Origin: JAKVCB01 sp963578605 | GTDB lineage: Bacteria; Planctomycetota; Planctomycetia; Pirellulales; Lacipirellulaceae | NCBI GenBank assembly: GCA_963578605.1 | Contig: CAUZEA010000011.1 | Location: 18,210-82,209 of the forward strand | Length of the DNA stretch: 64,000 nucleotides | Reading direction: 5' to 3' | Shown here: one piece after another, positions 25,793 through 34,892 of the stretch | How the letters are laid out: each line of letters begins with the position of its first letter | Position numbering within the stretch: position 1 is the stretch's first letter | The notes under the pieces: generated by a model | Told to the model about the DNA's origin: nothing | Database searches by the model: none | The model's input: only the letters and a program-made list of their open reading frames with translations | Translations under genes and position numbers: made by a program

Positions 25793-27463
25793 TCACTGAT
25801 ATGCATCAAGGGCGGTACGGTTTACGATCCCACCAACGGCATCGACGGGGAAGTCCGCGATATTTGGATCGATGGTACACGCATCGTCGCTCCCCCGGAG
25901 GACCCACAAAAAAAGCCAGCTCGCACGATTGACGCCGAGGGCCTGGTCATCATGCCGGGCGGTGTCGACATCCACTGCCACATTGCCGGACCCAAGGTGA
26001 ACGTTGCCCGCAAAATGCGGCCCGAAGATAAACGCAAAAGCGAGGTTCTCGAGCGAACCCCGCTAACCCACAGCGGAACAACCGGTAGTGTTCCGAGCAC
26101 TTTCGCCACAGGTTACAAGTACGCGGGGCTGGGCTACACCACTGCGTTCGATGCTGCGATTCCTCCACTCGCGGCACGGCATGCCCATGAGGAATTTGAG
26201 GATACACCCTGCCTCGACAAGGGCTTCTATGTCCTGATGGGCAACAATCACTACGTGATGCGTTCGATTCAGGACCAAGAACCGCAGCGGCTGAAAGCCT
26301 TTATGGGGTGGTTGCTCACCGCGGCCAAAGGCTTTGCCCCCAAACTGGTGAATCCAGGTGGGGTCGAAGTCTGGAAAAATCAGGCCGCCGGCAATGTCAG
26401 CGGAGTCGACGATCGGGTTCCCCACTTCGACGTCACACCTCGGCAGATCATCAGCGAAGTCACACGGGCCGCCAATGAGATGCAGCTACCTCATGCGGTT
26501 CACATCCATGCCAATAATTTGGGCATGCCTGGCAATTGGACTACCACGCTCGAAACGATGAAAGCTCTCAACGGTCATCGGGGGCACATGACCCATGTGC
26601 AGTTTCACAGTTACGGTGGTGGCGAAGCCGACGAAAACACGTTCAACAGCAAAGTCGTACCGCTGGCCGACTACGTCAACAGCCATCCCAATATTACGGT
26701 CGATGTAGGGCAGGTTCTGTTTGGCGAAACGACCAGCATGACCGGTGACGGACCACTCGGCTACTTTTTGCACAAGATCTATCGCGGCAAATGGTTCAGT
26801 GGAGATACCGAAATGGAAGCGGGTTGCGGAATCACGCCCATCAAGTACCGCAACAAATCACTCGTGCACTCACTGCAATGGGCGATTGGGCTGGAATGGT
26901 ACCTGCTTGTCAAAGATCCCTGGCGCGTGGTCATGAGTACCGACCATCCCAACGGTGGCTCGTTCCTGGCCTATCCCGAAATCATTCGGTTGTTGATGGA
27001 CCGCACCTATCGCCAGGACATTCTCAAGACCTGCCCGGACGAAGTCCAAAACCGCTCGACTCTGGCGGACCTCCAGCGCGAATACACGCTGGGCGAAATT
27101 GCGATCATCACCCGGGCAGGACCCGCACGAATTCTCGGACTCGTGAACAAGGGCCATCTCGGTGCCGGAGCCGATGCCGATATCACGATCTACACGCCCC
27201 ACGAAAACAAGCAGTCCATGTTCGAATTGCCGCGGATGGTGATCAAAGCGGGCGTGATCATGGTCGAGCAGGGAGAAATTCGTGCCGTACCACAAGGAAA
27301 AACGCTCCTCGTCAATCCCACCTTCGATCCAGACATTGTCCCTCACATCCAGGAATGGTTCGAACAATACTATTCAATCCGGTTCCGCAACTATCCGGTC
27401 TCCGATGCCTACGTGCAGGAGGCAGAGATCATTCCCAACTGGCACGAAGCGAACGAAGTCTGA
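25781..27463 (+). CDS. fhcA: Formylmethanofuran dehydrogenase-type subunit A (amidohydrolase)
   Basis: 560 residues, amidohydrolase superfamily. The binuclear metal site is visible: HCH (His65, His67) in GVDIHCHIAGP, a Lys at ~199 in NPGGVEVWKNQ that may be carboxylated, His in HAVHIHANNLG, His in HVQFHSYGG and Asp in MSTDHPNGG. In the bacterial FhcABCD complex this subunit hydrolyses formyl-methanofuran (or its polyglutamyl analogue) to formate. The start codon at 25781 lies within a tandem duplication that creates an upstream eight-codon mini-ORF. It converges with mobA. Confidence 0.93.
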   Translation: MTTNSLICIKGGTVYDPTNGIDGEVRDIWIDGTRIVAPPEDPQKKPARTIDAEGLVIMPGGVDIHCHIAGPKVNVARKMRPEDKRKSEVLERTPLTHSGTTGSVPSTFATGYKYAGLGYTTAFDAAIPPLAARHAHEEFEDTPCLDKGFYVLMGNNHYVMRSIQDQEPQRLKAFMGWLLTAAKGFAPKLVNPGGVEVWKNQAAGNVSGVDDRVPHFDVTPRQIISEVTRAANEMQLPHAVHIHANNLGMPGNWTTTLETMKALNGHRGHMTHVQFHSYGGGEADENTFNSKVVPLADYVNSHPNITVDVGQVLFGETTSMTGDGPLGYFLHKIYRGKWFSGDTEMEAGCGITPIKYRNKSLVHSLQWAIGLEWYLLVKDPWRVVMSTDHPNGGSFLAYPEIIRLLMDRTYRQDILKTCPDEVQNRSTLADLQREYTLGEIAIITRAGPARILGLVNKGHLGAGADADITIYTPHENKQSMFELPRMVIKAGVIMVEQGEIRAVPQGKTLLVNPTFDPDIVPHIQEWFEQYYSIRFRNYPVSDAYVQEAEIIPNWHEANEV

Positions 27464-27579
27464 AGATCGAGTCCGCGGCAACACAGTCTGTGACTTGAGC
27501 ACCCGGCCGGTGGTCACGACCGCTTTATCCGATCACCTCGTTCAGGATGACGCGAACGTCGCTGGCCAGCCACGGTGAG

Positions 27580-28224
27580 CTAATGGCCAGCTGGTTCCGG
27601 ACCAAGACCAGCTGCGGCCAAGGCTGCCTGATAGTCTTCCGGGAGATTGCAATTCAACAACGATTGCAGCTGAGGATCGACATCTCGAAGTGTTTCAACC
27701 GGAACCTCATGGGTTTTGCAACGCTCGAACAAAAACACCGGTCGAAGCTGGTCTGCTACCAGGAGTTCTTCGATGCGTGGGAGGACCGAACTCCGATAGA
27801 CGGCAGCCAGCGGATGGTGGAAGCGGCCCTCACGCGGCACCACCACGTCGTGATCTCCCAACAGTTCAAAGAGGCGGTCGATCCAGGCAGGACGCAACAA
27901 CGGTACGTCGCAACTGGTCGCATAGACAGCTTTGACCGAGCTCTTCAATGCGGCTATCCCGGCGGCCAACCCTTCTAATGGCCCCCTGCCGCCACACCGA
28001 TCGCGGACCACGCGAATTTCACTCGCCAGCGCGGGCAATTGCTGGCCGTCGGCAGCAACGCAAACGATATTTTCTGGTTCGATCACCTGGCTCACCTGGC
28101 GGGCAACCCGTTGCAGCATTTGCTCGTCGCCAAACGGGAGCGACGCTTTGTCGCGCCCCATCCGCGTACTTTTCCCGCCACAGAGAATGATTGCACCGCG
28201 ATTCAACAAAACCTGCTCTTTCAA
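27580..28224 (-). CDS. mobA: Molybdenum cofactor guanylyltransferase-like protein
   Basis: 214 residues with the nucleotidyltransferase signature CGGKSTRMGRDKA (residues 15-27) and the Asp-containing TSCDVPLLRP, as in MobA, which links GMP to molybdopterin. The annotated first codon is TTG; no ATG precedes the signature, so a TTG or similar start is required. It lies tail to tail with fhcA and is divergent from fhcC. Its location inside the fhc group suggests supply of molybdopterin guanine dinucleotide, but MobA could serve other enzymes of the cell. Confidence 0.87.
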   Translation of the reverse strand: MKEQVLLNRGAIILCGGKSTRMGRDKASLPFGDEQMLQRVARQVSQVIEPENIVCVAADGQQLPALASEIRVVRDRCGGRGPLEGLAAGIAALKSSVKAVYATSCDVPLLRPAWIDRLFELLGDHDVVVPREGRFHHPLAAVYRSSVLPRIEELLVADQLRPVFLFERCKTHEVPVETLRDVDPQLQSLLNCNLPEDYQAALAAAGLGPEPAGH

Positions 28225-28561
28225 TCGAGTTAGCTTTCAAAGATACCAAACTGGGCCGGTATGACCAAGTCGGCAGCCTGGACGGGCCGATGCTGAACTG
28301 GTCGGGGCATCGTTGACGGGAATTATGCCCTGGAATACGGCTGGCTAACACGGGATCCTACAATCGGCGCAGCGGCTTCGCTCACACGAATATGCCAGGA
28401 TCATCCCGAAAATAGGCTTTCGAAGTCGCAAACAAGCTGGAATAAACCATTTTACACAACCCCTGGTTGTGTAAAATAGGCGTCGTTGCTACCTCACCGG
28501 TGGCACCTAGTGAAGACCTGTGCCTTCCCAGTGCCACAACTGCACGCATCCGGTTTGTATC
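28225..28561. promoter_or_regulatory. Divergent mobA-fhcC intergenic region
   Basis: 337 bp with no gene. It should hold promoters for both mobA (leftward) and fhcC (rightward). Its notable content is the inverted repeat at 28449-28477, described separately. Confidence 0.5.
28449..28477. promoter_or_regulatory. Perfect 13-bp inverted repeat upstream of fhcC
   Basis: ATTTTACACAACC, spacer CCT, then GGTTGTGTAAAAT. It lies 85 bp before the fhcC ATG and 225 bp before mobA. The A/T-rich ends and compact spacer suit a dimeric repressor or activator site; as a hairpin its right arm is A-rich rather than followed by T, arguing against a terminator for rightward transcripts. Confidence 0.7.
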
Positions 28562-29383
28562 ATGCCCCTCACCCTCACATACACCAGAGAGACCTCGATT
28601 CCCGTCGAAGTTGAAGGGCTCACCCCGTCCGCCCTGCAGGGAAAAACCCTGGACGAGATTCGCCAACACATCATCTTTCATGGCAATGAGAAATTGCCGC
28701 TGGGCGAGTTCTTTGGAGTCGAGGGCGAACCTGACGATTTAGAGTGGGACCTTCACGGCAACCTGGCTGGTGTCCACTGGATTGGCGCTCACATGGAAGA
28801 AGGCTCGATTCATGTGCACGGACCTGCGGGGCGACATCTCGGCAGCGAAATGGCCGGTGGACAAATCGTGGTGGATGGCGACGCCAGCGATTGGGTCGGT
28901 GGGGAAATGCACGGAGGGCTGATTCGTGTTCACGGACATACTGGCCATTTGGTCGGTGCAGCCTACCGGGGTAGCCGCGTAGGCATGACCGGAGGCACGA
29001 TTCTCATCGACGGCGACACCGGTAATGAACTTGGCCACACGATGCGACGCGGCTGGATTGCGGTGGGCGGCAATGCAGGCGACATGGCTGGTTTTGGCCT
29101 GTTGGCCGGAAGCCTGTTGATCTTCGGATCTTGTGGAATTCGTCCTGGTGCGGGACTACGTCGGGGGACCATTGGCCTGTTCGGACTACCCACGCCTGAA
29201 TTGCTACCCACGTTTCGTTACGCCTGCCGGCAAAGACCGCTGATCTTGCAAATGATGCTTCGTCGGTTGGCAGAGTTGGAATTCCCATTCGACCGCGAAT
29301 TGTTGCAGGCCGACTTTGAGCAATTCTACGGCGACCTGTTGGATGGTGGTCGCGGGGAGATTCTGGTGGCTGGAAATCGATAA
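28562..29383 (+). CDS. fhcC: Formylmethanofuran dehydrogenase-type subunit C
   Basis: 273 residues from the ATG at 28562; the 14 residues possible upstream (from 28520) are not family-like. The centre is a parallel beta-helix of Gly-rich rungs (GGQIVVDGDASDWVGGEM, GGTILIDGDTGNELGHTM), homologous to the C-terminal domain of glutamate synthase and FwdC. The C-terminal part includes ELLPTFRYACRQRPLILQMM. In the complex it is structural, bridging the A and D subunits. fhcD (formyltransferase) is not in this window. It converges with gltA. Confidence 0.92.
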   Translation: MPLTLTYTRETSIPVEVEGLTPSALQGKTLDEIRQHIIFHGNEKLPLGEFFGVEGEPDDLEWDLHGNLAGVHWIGAHMEEGSIHVHGPAGRHLGSEMAGGQIVVDGDASDWVGGEMHGGLIRVHGHTGHLVGAAYRGSRVGMTGGTILIDGDTGNELGHTMRRGWIAVGGNAGDMAGFGLLAGSLLIFGSCGIRPGAGLRRGTIGLFGLPTPELLPTFRYACRQRPLILQMMLRRLAELEFPFDRELLQADFEQFYGDLLDGGRGEILVAGNR

Positions 29384-29490
29384 ACGCGAGCCTCCTAGTC
29401 GCGGCAATCCAACGGGACTGGGCAAGAGGATCACCACACGCTGATCCGACACAGCCCACGAGTTCAGTTGCCCCGGGGCTGTGGCTCAAC

Positions 29491-30807
29491 TCACCGCTCG
29501 GCAAGCGGTATAAATTGCCGCTCGCCCGGTCCGGTGTAAATTTGCCGCGGGCGACAGATTCGCTTGCTCGGACTGCGGCGCATCTCAAGCCAATGGGTAA
29601 TCCAACCAGGAAGACGCCCAATCGCGAAGAGGACGGTAAACATCTGCACCGGAATCCCAATGGCGCGATAGATCACACCCGAGTAGAAGTCGACATTGGG
29701 ATACAACTTGTGCTCGATAAAGTACTCGTCTTCGAGGGCAACCTGTTCTAACTCCTGAGCGATCTCGAAAAGGGGATCTTTGAGCGATTGTTTGGCCAGC
29801 AGTTTGTCGCAGGCCGCCTTGATGATCGTCGCGCGGGGATCAAAGTTCTTGTAGACCCGGTGACCAAAGCCCATCAGCCGGAAGCTGTTGTTCTTGTCTT
29901 TGGCCATATTGACATATTTGCTCACATTACCACCATCGTCGCGGATCTGCTCCAGCATGTTGACGGCGGCCTCGTTCGCTCCCCCGTGTAACGGGCCCCA
30001 CAGAGCATAAATGCCTGCCGAAATTGATGCGAACAGATTTGCGTCAGAAGAACCAACCATTCTTACGGTTGAGGTGCTGCAATTTTGCTCGTGATCGGCA
30101 TGCACAATGAACAAGAGATTTAGCGCATCGATAAAATCAGCATCGATTTCGTAGGGTTCGGAGGGAACCGAAAACATCATCCGCAAAAAGTTCTCGCAAT
30201 AGGTGAGATTGTTGCGAGGGTAAACAAAGGGTTGGCCAATGGATTTTTTATAGGCATAGGCTGCGATCGTAGGGACCTTGGCGAGCAAGCGATGCACGGT
30301 ACGATCGACAACCTCTGGATCATCAAAACTCAAGGAATCCTGATAAAACGTCGACAGCGCGCCGCACACCGAACTCAGAATTGCCATGGGGTGGGCATCG
30401 AGCGGGAAGCCATCGTAAAACAACCGCATGTCCTCATGCAGCATGGTGTGCCGCCGCAGCGACAGGCGAAAATCCATCAACTGCGTTGCCGAGGGCAACT
30501 CTCCGTAGATCAGCAGGTAACAAACCTCGATAAAATCGCAATGGGCGGCTAACTGCTCGATCGGATAACCCCGATATCGCAGGATCCCCTGTTCACCATC
30601 GAGGAACGTAATATCGCTCTTCGTAGAGCCGGTGTTTACGTAGCCCTCGTCGAGCGTGACCAAGCCGGTTTGGGCACGGAGTTGGCCCACGTCAATTGCG
30701 GTTTCCTGCTCACTACCCACAATGACCGGTAGTTCAACTTCTTGATCCTCAATAGCTAATTTGGCAACCTTAGTCATCAAGGGGTCCCTTTCCATTGTCA
30801 TACTCAT
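29491..30807 (-). CDS. gltA: Citrate synthase
   Basis: About 438 residues, the length of type II citrate synthase. The active-site segments HADHEQNCSTSTVRMVGSS, WGPLHGGANEAAVNML (catalytic His) and MGFGHRVYKNFDPR, and the Asp in VDFYSGVIYRAIGIP, are all present. The TCA entry reaction is acetyl-CoA plus oxaloacetate to citrate. The start is one of several ATGs (30807, 30801, 30795). Upstream lies an 18-bp tandem repeat. Convergent with fhcC; the 107 bp between them contain an imperfect GC hairpin (29469-29495 region) that could serve as a shared terminator. Confidence 0.94.
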   Translation of the reverse strand: MSMTMERDPLMTKVAKLAIEDQEVELPVIVGSEQETAIDVGQLRAQTGLVTLDEGYVNTGSTKSDITFLDGEQGILRYRGYPIEQLAAHCDFIEVCYLLIYGELPSATQLMDFRLSLRRHTMLHEDMRLFYDGFPLDAHPMAILSSVCGALSTFYQDSLSFDDPEVVDRTVHRLLAKVPTIAAYAYKKSIGQPFVYPRNNLTYCENFLRMMFSVPSEPYEIDADFIDALNLLFIVHADHEQNCSTSTVRMVGSSDANLFASISAGIYALWGPLHGGANEAAVNMLEQIRDDGGNVSKYVNMAKDKNNSFRLMGFGHRVYKNFDPRATIIKAACDKLLAKQSLKDPLFEIAQELEQVALEDEYFIEHKLYPNVDFYSGVIYRAIGIPVQMFTVLFAIGRLPGWITHWLEMRRSPSKRICRPRQIYTGPGERQFIPLAER

Positions 30808-30837
30808 CAAACCGGTCTCCGAGCGGGGGCGTCATTA

Positions 30838-30908
30838 GCCAGACAAAACACACGGGCCAGACAAAACACACGGGCCAGACAAAACACACGGGCCAGACAA
30901 AACACAGG
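30838..30908. repeat. 18-bp tandem repeat upstream of gltA
   Basis: GCCAGACAAAACACACGG occurs three times exactly (30838, 30856, 30874) and a fourth time with a one-base shortening (30892-30908), followed by a degenerate copy. It starts about 30 bp upstream of the gltA start codon, so it lies in the leader or core promoter. Confidence 0.88.
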
Positions 30909-31388
30909 CACCAGACACAATACAGGCACTGGGAAGTAAGCTAATTTTACCGTAACCACTGCTGGCCTTCAATCGGGTACCCTAACCCCAGTTGCGCAAG
31001 TCATGACAGTTGTGCAGGTGACACAACGGGTGGAGGTTCCATCCCCATCACAAGAGGGTGGTGGCTGGCCACGCCATGAAATGGCGTCGATCTGGGCTAA
31101 AAGCCCCCTAATTAGCAGAGAAGACGGTTCCACCCATCCCACAAGTGCGACGGTGCGCCTGCACCCGATGAAGACTTGATGAGTCTCCGCCGTGCAGGCG
31201 CGCCGAACCGCGACCAAGTGGAGTCGAGAAAGTATAACTCGCGTTTTTGACCGTGGCCGGCAAAAATAATAACTCAAACCTGTGGCTCCCGACCATGATG
31301 CGACACCAGTTCCGCTCGGGCAAACTTTGCGGCGTCGCAGCCGGGGCAAGTTCAAGCAGGTTGGCGCGCGGCCAGATCGAACCGCTCA
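30909..31388. other. Intergenic region with a strong hairpin, no gene
   Basis: 480 bp between the gltA upstream repeat and the end of the MoeA-PBP gene. Open frames here are GC-driven and lack any family pattern. A stem of 13 pairs (31152-31164 with 31192-31204, one G-T pair) encloses a smaller five-pair hairpin (AGACT / AGTCT). It could be a terminator-like or functional RNA element. Confidence 0.5.
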
Positions 31389-33440
31389 TCAGGGTATTCG
31401 ATAGCCCAATCCGCGGAGTTCCCTTTGCACATCGTCCTGCGAAAGCAGACCCATAAATGCTTGAACGGCAGGTCGCTTGACTCGAGACTTCGGTACGATA
31501 AAGTCGAACCGCTCATCTTCCACCAGCAGAAAACCGAGCTCCACGGGTGTCGCTGCATCTGCCGTCGTGAACTGCCGGGCAACCGTCTCGATGGCCACTC
31601 CCCAATCAGCTCGCTGCTGACGGATCGCAGCCGCCACCGCATGGTGGTTCTTGACCTGCAGGGCATATCCGGCGGGGGCCTCCTCTTGAGGGGCCTCGAC
31701 CAACAGGCGATCAATGAGAATCCGTGTACCGCTGCCCTGATTTCGATTGACCATCGTACAACTCGGATCGGTTCGTACCACCGCCAGTGCCTGCTCGGCC
31801 GTGCGCCCTTCGAACCGCAGATCCCCCTTACGGTAGAGAATACCCTGCCGCCGCCCGTAACCCCACACCAACTCGACCTCGGGAGTCAGAAAAGGCTCAT
31901 TGTAGAGACCGGTCGCGGGATCGAGCAGGTGGACCCCAGCCAGATCGCATTCTCCGCGCCGGGCTGCCTCGAGTCCGGCGCTACTGCCTACTACCATGAA
32001 CTTTGTTCGCCAACCGCTGCGAGAAAGTTCGCCAAGTAGATAATCGAAACCGACACAATGGCTGCCGATCACGACAAGATCGGCCGGACGAACATCGTGT
32101 CCCAACAGTTGAACAGGTACGCGGGTCCCCCGCTGAACGATCTCCTGATGACGCCCGATCGTAACAAAGCCATCCGCCTGGCTAAACGTCGTGACCGAAC
32201 CCGAACCCTTTCCCATCGGATAAGCGATCAACTCGGTCATTTCCCCGCGAGCATCGCCTGGTAATTGGGCAGGATTGGTTTCGCTTGGGGAAGTTGCCGA
32301 TCCGCCTGTCGTCTCGCGCCGGATCGAGTCACCCCCGGCATGAACCAGACCCACCAGCAAGTACTCGGTGCGGCCGACTTCCGAGTTCACTTTGATCGCC
32401 AAGCGGGCCTCGACAGTCGTGGCCGGGTCTCGTGGCCGTCCGCCTATGGCCTGAATCACGGGAGCCACAAATTCGTGAAACGTAAAAATTGCCGAAGTTG
32501 GAAAACCGGGTAGGATCACCACTGGCTTGCCTGCGGTTGCGGCCAGACAAATTGGTTTACCCGGTTTGAGGGCCACCCCATGGGCGACAATCCCGGGATC
32601 TTCGAGTTCCCCAACAACGTGGTACGACAGGTCGCCCTGGCCTTTGCTCGTCCCCCCCGAAAGCAACACGACATCGGCCTCGGCCAGGCCGCGCCGCAAC
32701 TGTTCCCGCAACCGCACGAGGTCATCCCGCACAATCCCCAGACAGATCGGTACACCCCCTAATTCAGATACCGCGTCGGCCAGGATGCGGGCATTGGAAT
32801 CATAAACCAACCCTGGTCTCATCGAATCACCCGGCGCAATGATCTCATTACCGGTCGAGATGATTGCTACCCGCGGTTGCCGACAAACGGTGACCTGGCG
32901 GACCCCGATGGCGGCCAGGATTCCGGTTGCGCGGCTCGACAGTAGTTCACCTGCGCGCAACACCGTTTCGCCCGCAGAGATATCGGTCGCCGTGTAGGCA
33001 ATGCCGAATCCGGGAAAAACCGCCTTGCGAACCAACAGTGTGTCGTGCTGCTGAAGATCGCAGTGCTCAACCATCGCAACGGCATTAGCGCCTCGCGGCA
33101 CCATGCCGCCAGTCGCAATCGCCACCGCCGTACCGGTGGTAACTTCGGTTTGCGGTACCACACCCGGATCGAGTCTTTCGGGAAGCAAGCAGAAAGTGTG
33201 GGGCGTTTGCTCGTCGGCACCCGTGGTATCGCTGGCACGCAGCGCAAAACCGTCGTAATTCGACCGATCGAACGAGGGAACATTGGTGGGCGAGGCGATG
33301 TCGTGTGCCAAAACGCGGCCCAGGCTTTCGTCAAGCGAAACCAGTTCTTCTCCCCGAGGTGTAAGATCCAAGACTGCTTGAAAACGACGTTCCGCTTCGT
33401 CGCGATCGATGACGTCCAGAAATTGCTGTTGTTCAGACAT
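31389..33440 (-). CDS. MoeA-type molybdopterin molybdenumtransferase fused to PBP-like domain
   Basis: 683 residues from the ATG at 33440 (TTG at 33452 also open). Residues 1-~430 are MoeA: TNVPSFDRSNYDGFALRASD, the MPT-binding ATGGMVPRGANAVAMVEH, STGNEIIAPGD and LLSGGTSKGQGDL. Residues ~450-683 form a periplasmic-binding-protein-like domain without export signal (VVIGSHCVGFDYLLGELSR, NRNQGSGTRILIDRLL), a fusion known from archaea and some bacteria and thought to sense molybdate or tungstate or to aid metal delivery. It follows the single-domain moeA by 24 bp in one operon. A role in tungsten rather than molybdenum insertion is possible. Confidence 0.88.
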   Translation of the reverse strand: MSEQQQFLDVIDRDEAERRFQAVLDLTPRGEELVSLDESLGRVLAHDIASPTNVPSFDRSNYDGFALRASDTTGADEQTPHTFCLLPERLDPGVVPQTEVTTGTAVAIATGGMVPRGANAVAMVEHCDLQQHDTLLVRKAVFPGFGIAYTATDISAGETVLRAGELLSSRATGILAAIGVRQVTVCRQPRVAIISTGNEIIAPGDSMRPGLVYDSNARILADAVSELGGVPICLGIVRDDLVRLREQLRRGLAEADVVLLSGGTSKGQGDLSYHVVGELEDPGIVAHGVALKPGKPICLAATAGKPVVILPGFPTSAIFTFHEFVAPVIQAIGGRPRDPATTVEARLAIKVNSEVGRTEYLLVGLVHAGGDSIRRETTGGSATSPSETNPAQLPGDARGEMTELIAYPMGKGSGSVTTFSQADGFVTIGRHQEIVQRGTRVPVQLLGHDVRPADLVVIGSHCVGFDYLLGELSRSGWRTKFMVVGSSAGLEAARRGECDLAGVHLLDPATGLYNEPFLTPEVELVWGYGRRQGILYRKGDLRFEGRTAEQALAVVRTDPSCTMVNRNQGSGTRILIDRLLVEAPQEEAPAGYALQVKNHHAVAAAIRQQRADWGVAIETVARQFTTADAATPVELGFLLVEDERFDFIVPKSRVKRPAVQAFMGLLSQDDVQRELRGLGYRIP

Positions 33441-33464
33441 GGATGAAGCCAACTTGGACTAGGG

Positions 33465-34745
33465 TCACGAACCAACAATCTCCGCATCGTAAAGAAACAC
33501 GTCGACTTCGGCCGCAGCTGGCCAGCCTTCACTGTTGCAGGGAGCGATCACAAACCCGTCGGCTCGCGTCGTCGTACTGAGCATCGAGGCACCCGAAATC
33601 GCGAGTGGCTCGACCTGCCCGTCGACGATCTCCACACGCGCATAATCAACTCGCCCTACCATCGAAACGAGTTTTCGCCGCAGCGGCAAGCGAACCGTGC
33701 GATACGGAAATTCTCGTCCCAACCGCCCCAAGGCACGAATCGCCCGAGCTGCGTAAAAATCATAGGCACACAAACACGAGACGGGGTTGCCTGGCAGCAA
33801 AAATACTAGTTTGTGACCAATCGTCCCGATGCCAGTCGGACTGCTCGGCCGCATCGCAATCCCATGGATGGGCAATTCGCCCATTTCCGCCACCAGCCCA
33901 GGTGCGTGGTCTTCTTCGCCCACGCTCGATCCGCCCGAAATGAGAATGACATCTGCCTCGTCGGTCAGCGCCTTGCGAATTGCCTCCCGCTCGTCGGGAA
34001 CGATGCCAGGGTTGTGGGCAAGACCGCCATCACGTGCCACCAGCGCAGCTAGCATCGGTCCGTTGGCATCGGTGATTTGGTAGCCGGTTGGTGGTGACCC
34101 GGCAGCCAGGAGTTCGTTCCCGGTAATCACGATCCGGACCCGGGGGGGGCAGATGACTTGAACTTCTGCAACCCCCAGTGAGGAAAGCACGCCAATGTCC
34201 TGGGGTCGTAATCGCCTGCCCGACGGAAACACAGTTTGTCCCCGGGCAATGTCTTCGCCAGGCTGGCCAATGTGCTTGCCGACAGAAACCTCGCCAATCG
34301 CCCAGGGCGACTTGCCGTCCACCCCCCAATCGACCAGTTCCGCCGGTAGTACGGCGTCGGCACCTTCCGGAAGGGGCGCGCCGGTCATGATCCGCACCGC
34401 CTGGCCCGGACCAGTCTGACCTGCGAAACCGCAACCCGGCATACTCACCCCAACCTCAACCAGCCGTAAACGATTGTACGGAGACGCCCCCTGGATATCG
34501 CTTGCCCGAACTGCAAAACCATCCATCATCGCGCGGGTAAAACTGGGCACGTCCACGCCTGCAACGTGATCCTCCGCCAGTACTCGACCCGCAGCACGGT
34601 CCAGCGGAAACACCTCGGTACGAACTCCCGACCCGCTGCCAATCCGAGCCTCGAGTTCAGCATCCAGCCAGGCTAAAGCATGCTCCACCGTGACTCGGTC
34701 GGCAAATCCTCGCATGCGAACATCGCGGTCGCGATCTTGTGACAT
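33465..34745 (-). CDS. moeA: Molybdopterin molybdenumtransferase MoeA
   Basis: 426 residues from the ATG at 34745; the longer frame to 34868 has no matching N-terminus. MoeA motifs are in order: VDVPSFTRAMMDGFAVRASD, MTGAPLPEGADAVLPAE, VITGNELLAAGSPP and LISGGSSVGEEDH, then the C-terminal domain with PLRRKLVS. It catalyses insertion of molybdate into adenylyl-molybdopterin. It is the first gene of a two-gene operon with the MoeA-PBP fusion; two MoeA paralogues side by side suggest different metals or target enzymes. Confidence 0.9.
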   Translation of the reverse strand: MSQDRDRDVRMRGFADRVTVEHALAWLDAELEARIGSGSGVRTEVFPLDRAAGRVLAEDHVAGVDVPSFTRAMMDGFAVRASDIQGASPYNRLRLVEVGVSMPGCGFAGQTGPGQAVRIMTGAPLPEGADAVLPAELVDWGVDGKSPWAIGEVSVGKHIGQPGEDIARGQTVFPSGRRLRPQDIGVLSSLGVAEVQVICPPRVRIVITGNELLAAGSPPTGYQITDANGPMLAALVARDGGLAHNPGIVPDEREAIRKALTDEADVILISGGSSVGEEDHAPGLVAEMGELPIHGIAMRPSSPTGIGTIGHKLVFLLPGNPVSCLCAYDFYAARAIRALGRLGREFPYRTVRLPLRRKLVSMVGRVDYARVEIVDGQVEPLAISGASMLSTTTRADGFVIAPCNSEGWPAAAEVDVFLYDAEIVGS

Positions 34746-34892
34746 AAAACGACTCGGGTAAAGCTCGCCAGGGACAATAAAACCGGCGACGCAATCAGGT
34801 TGCGTGGGGTCATGAGCAGCGCTATTGATCTTAGCAGGCAGTCGCGATGGCCGCAGCCTGCTAAGCAATATTTACTACCGGTGCGGTGCAGT

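Noticed and set aside
30969..31355. Minus-strand frame of 128 codons after the moeA operon
   Set aside because: Cys/Arg/Thr-rich with no pattern; the region is better explained as non-coding with a hairpin.
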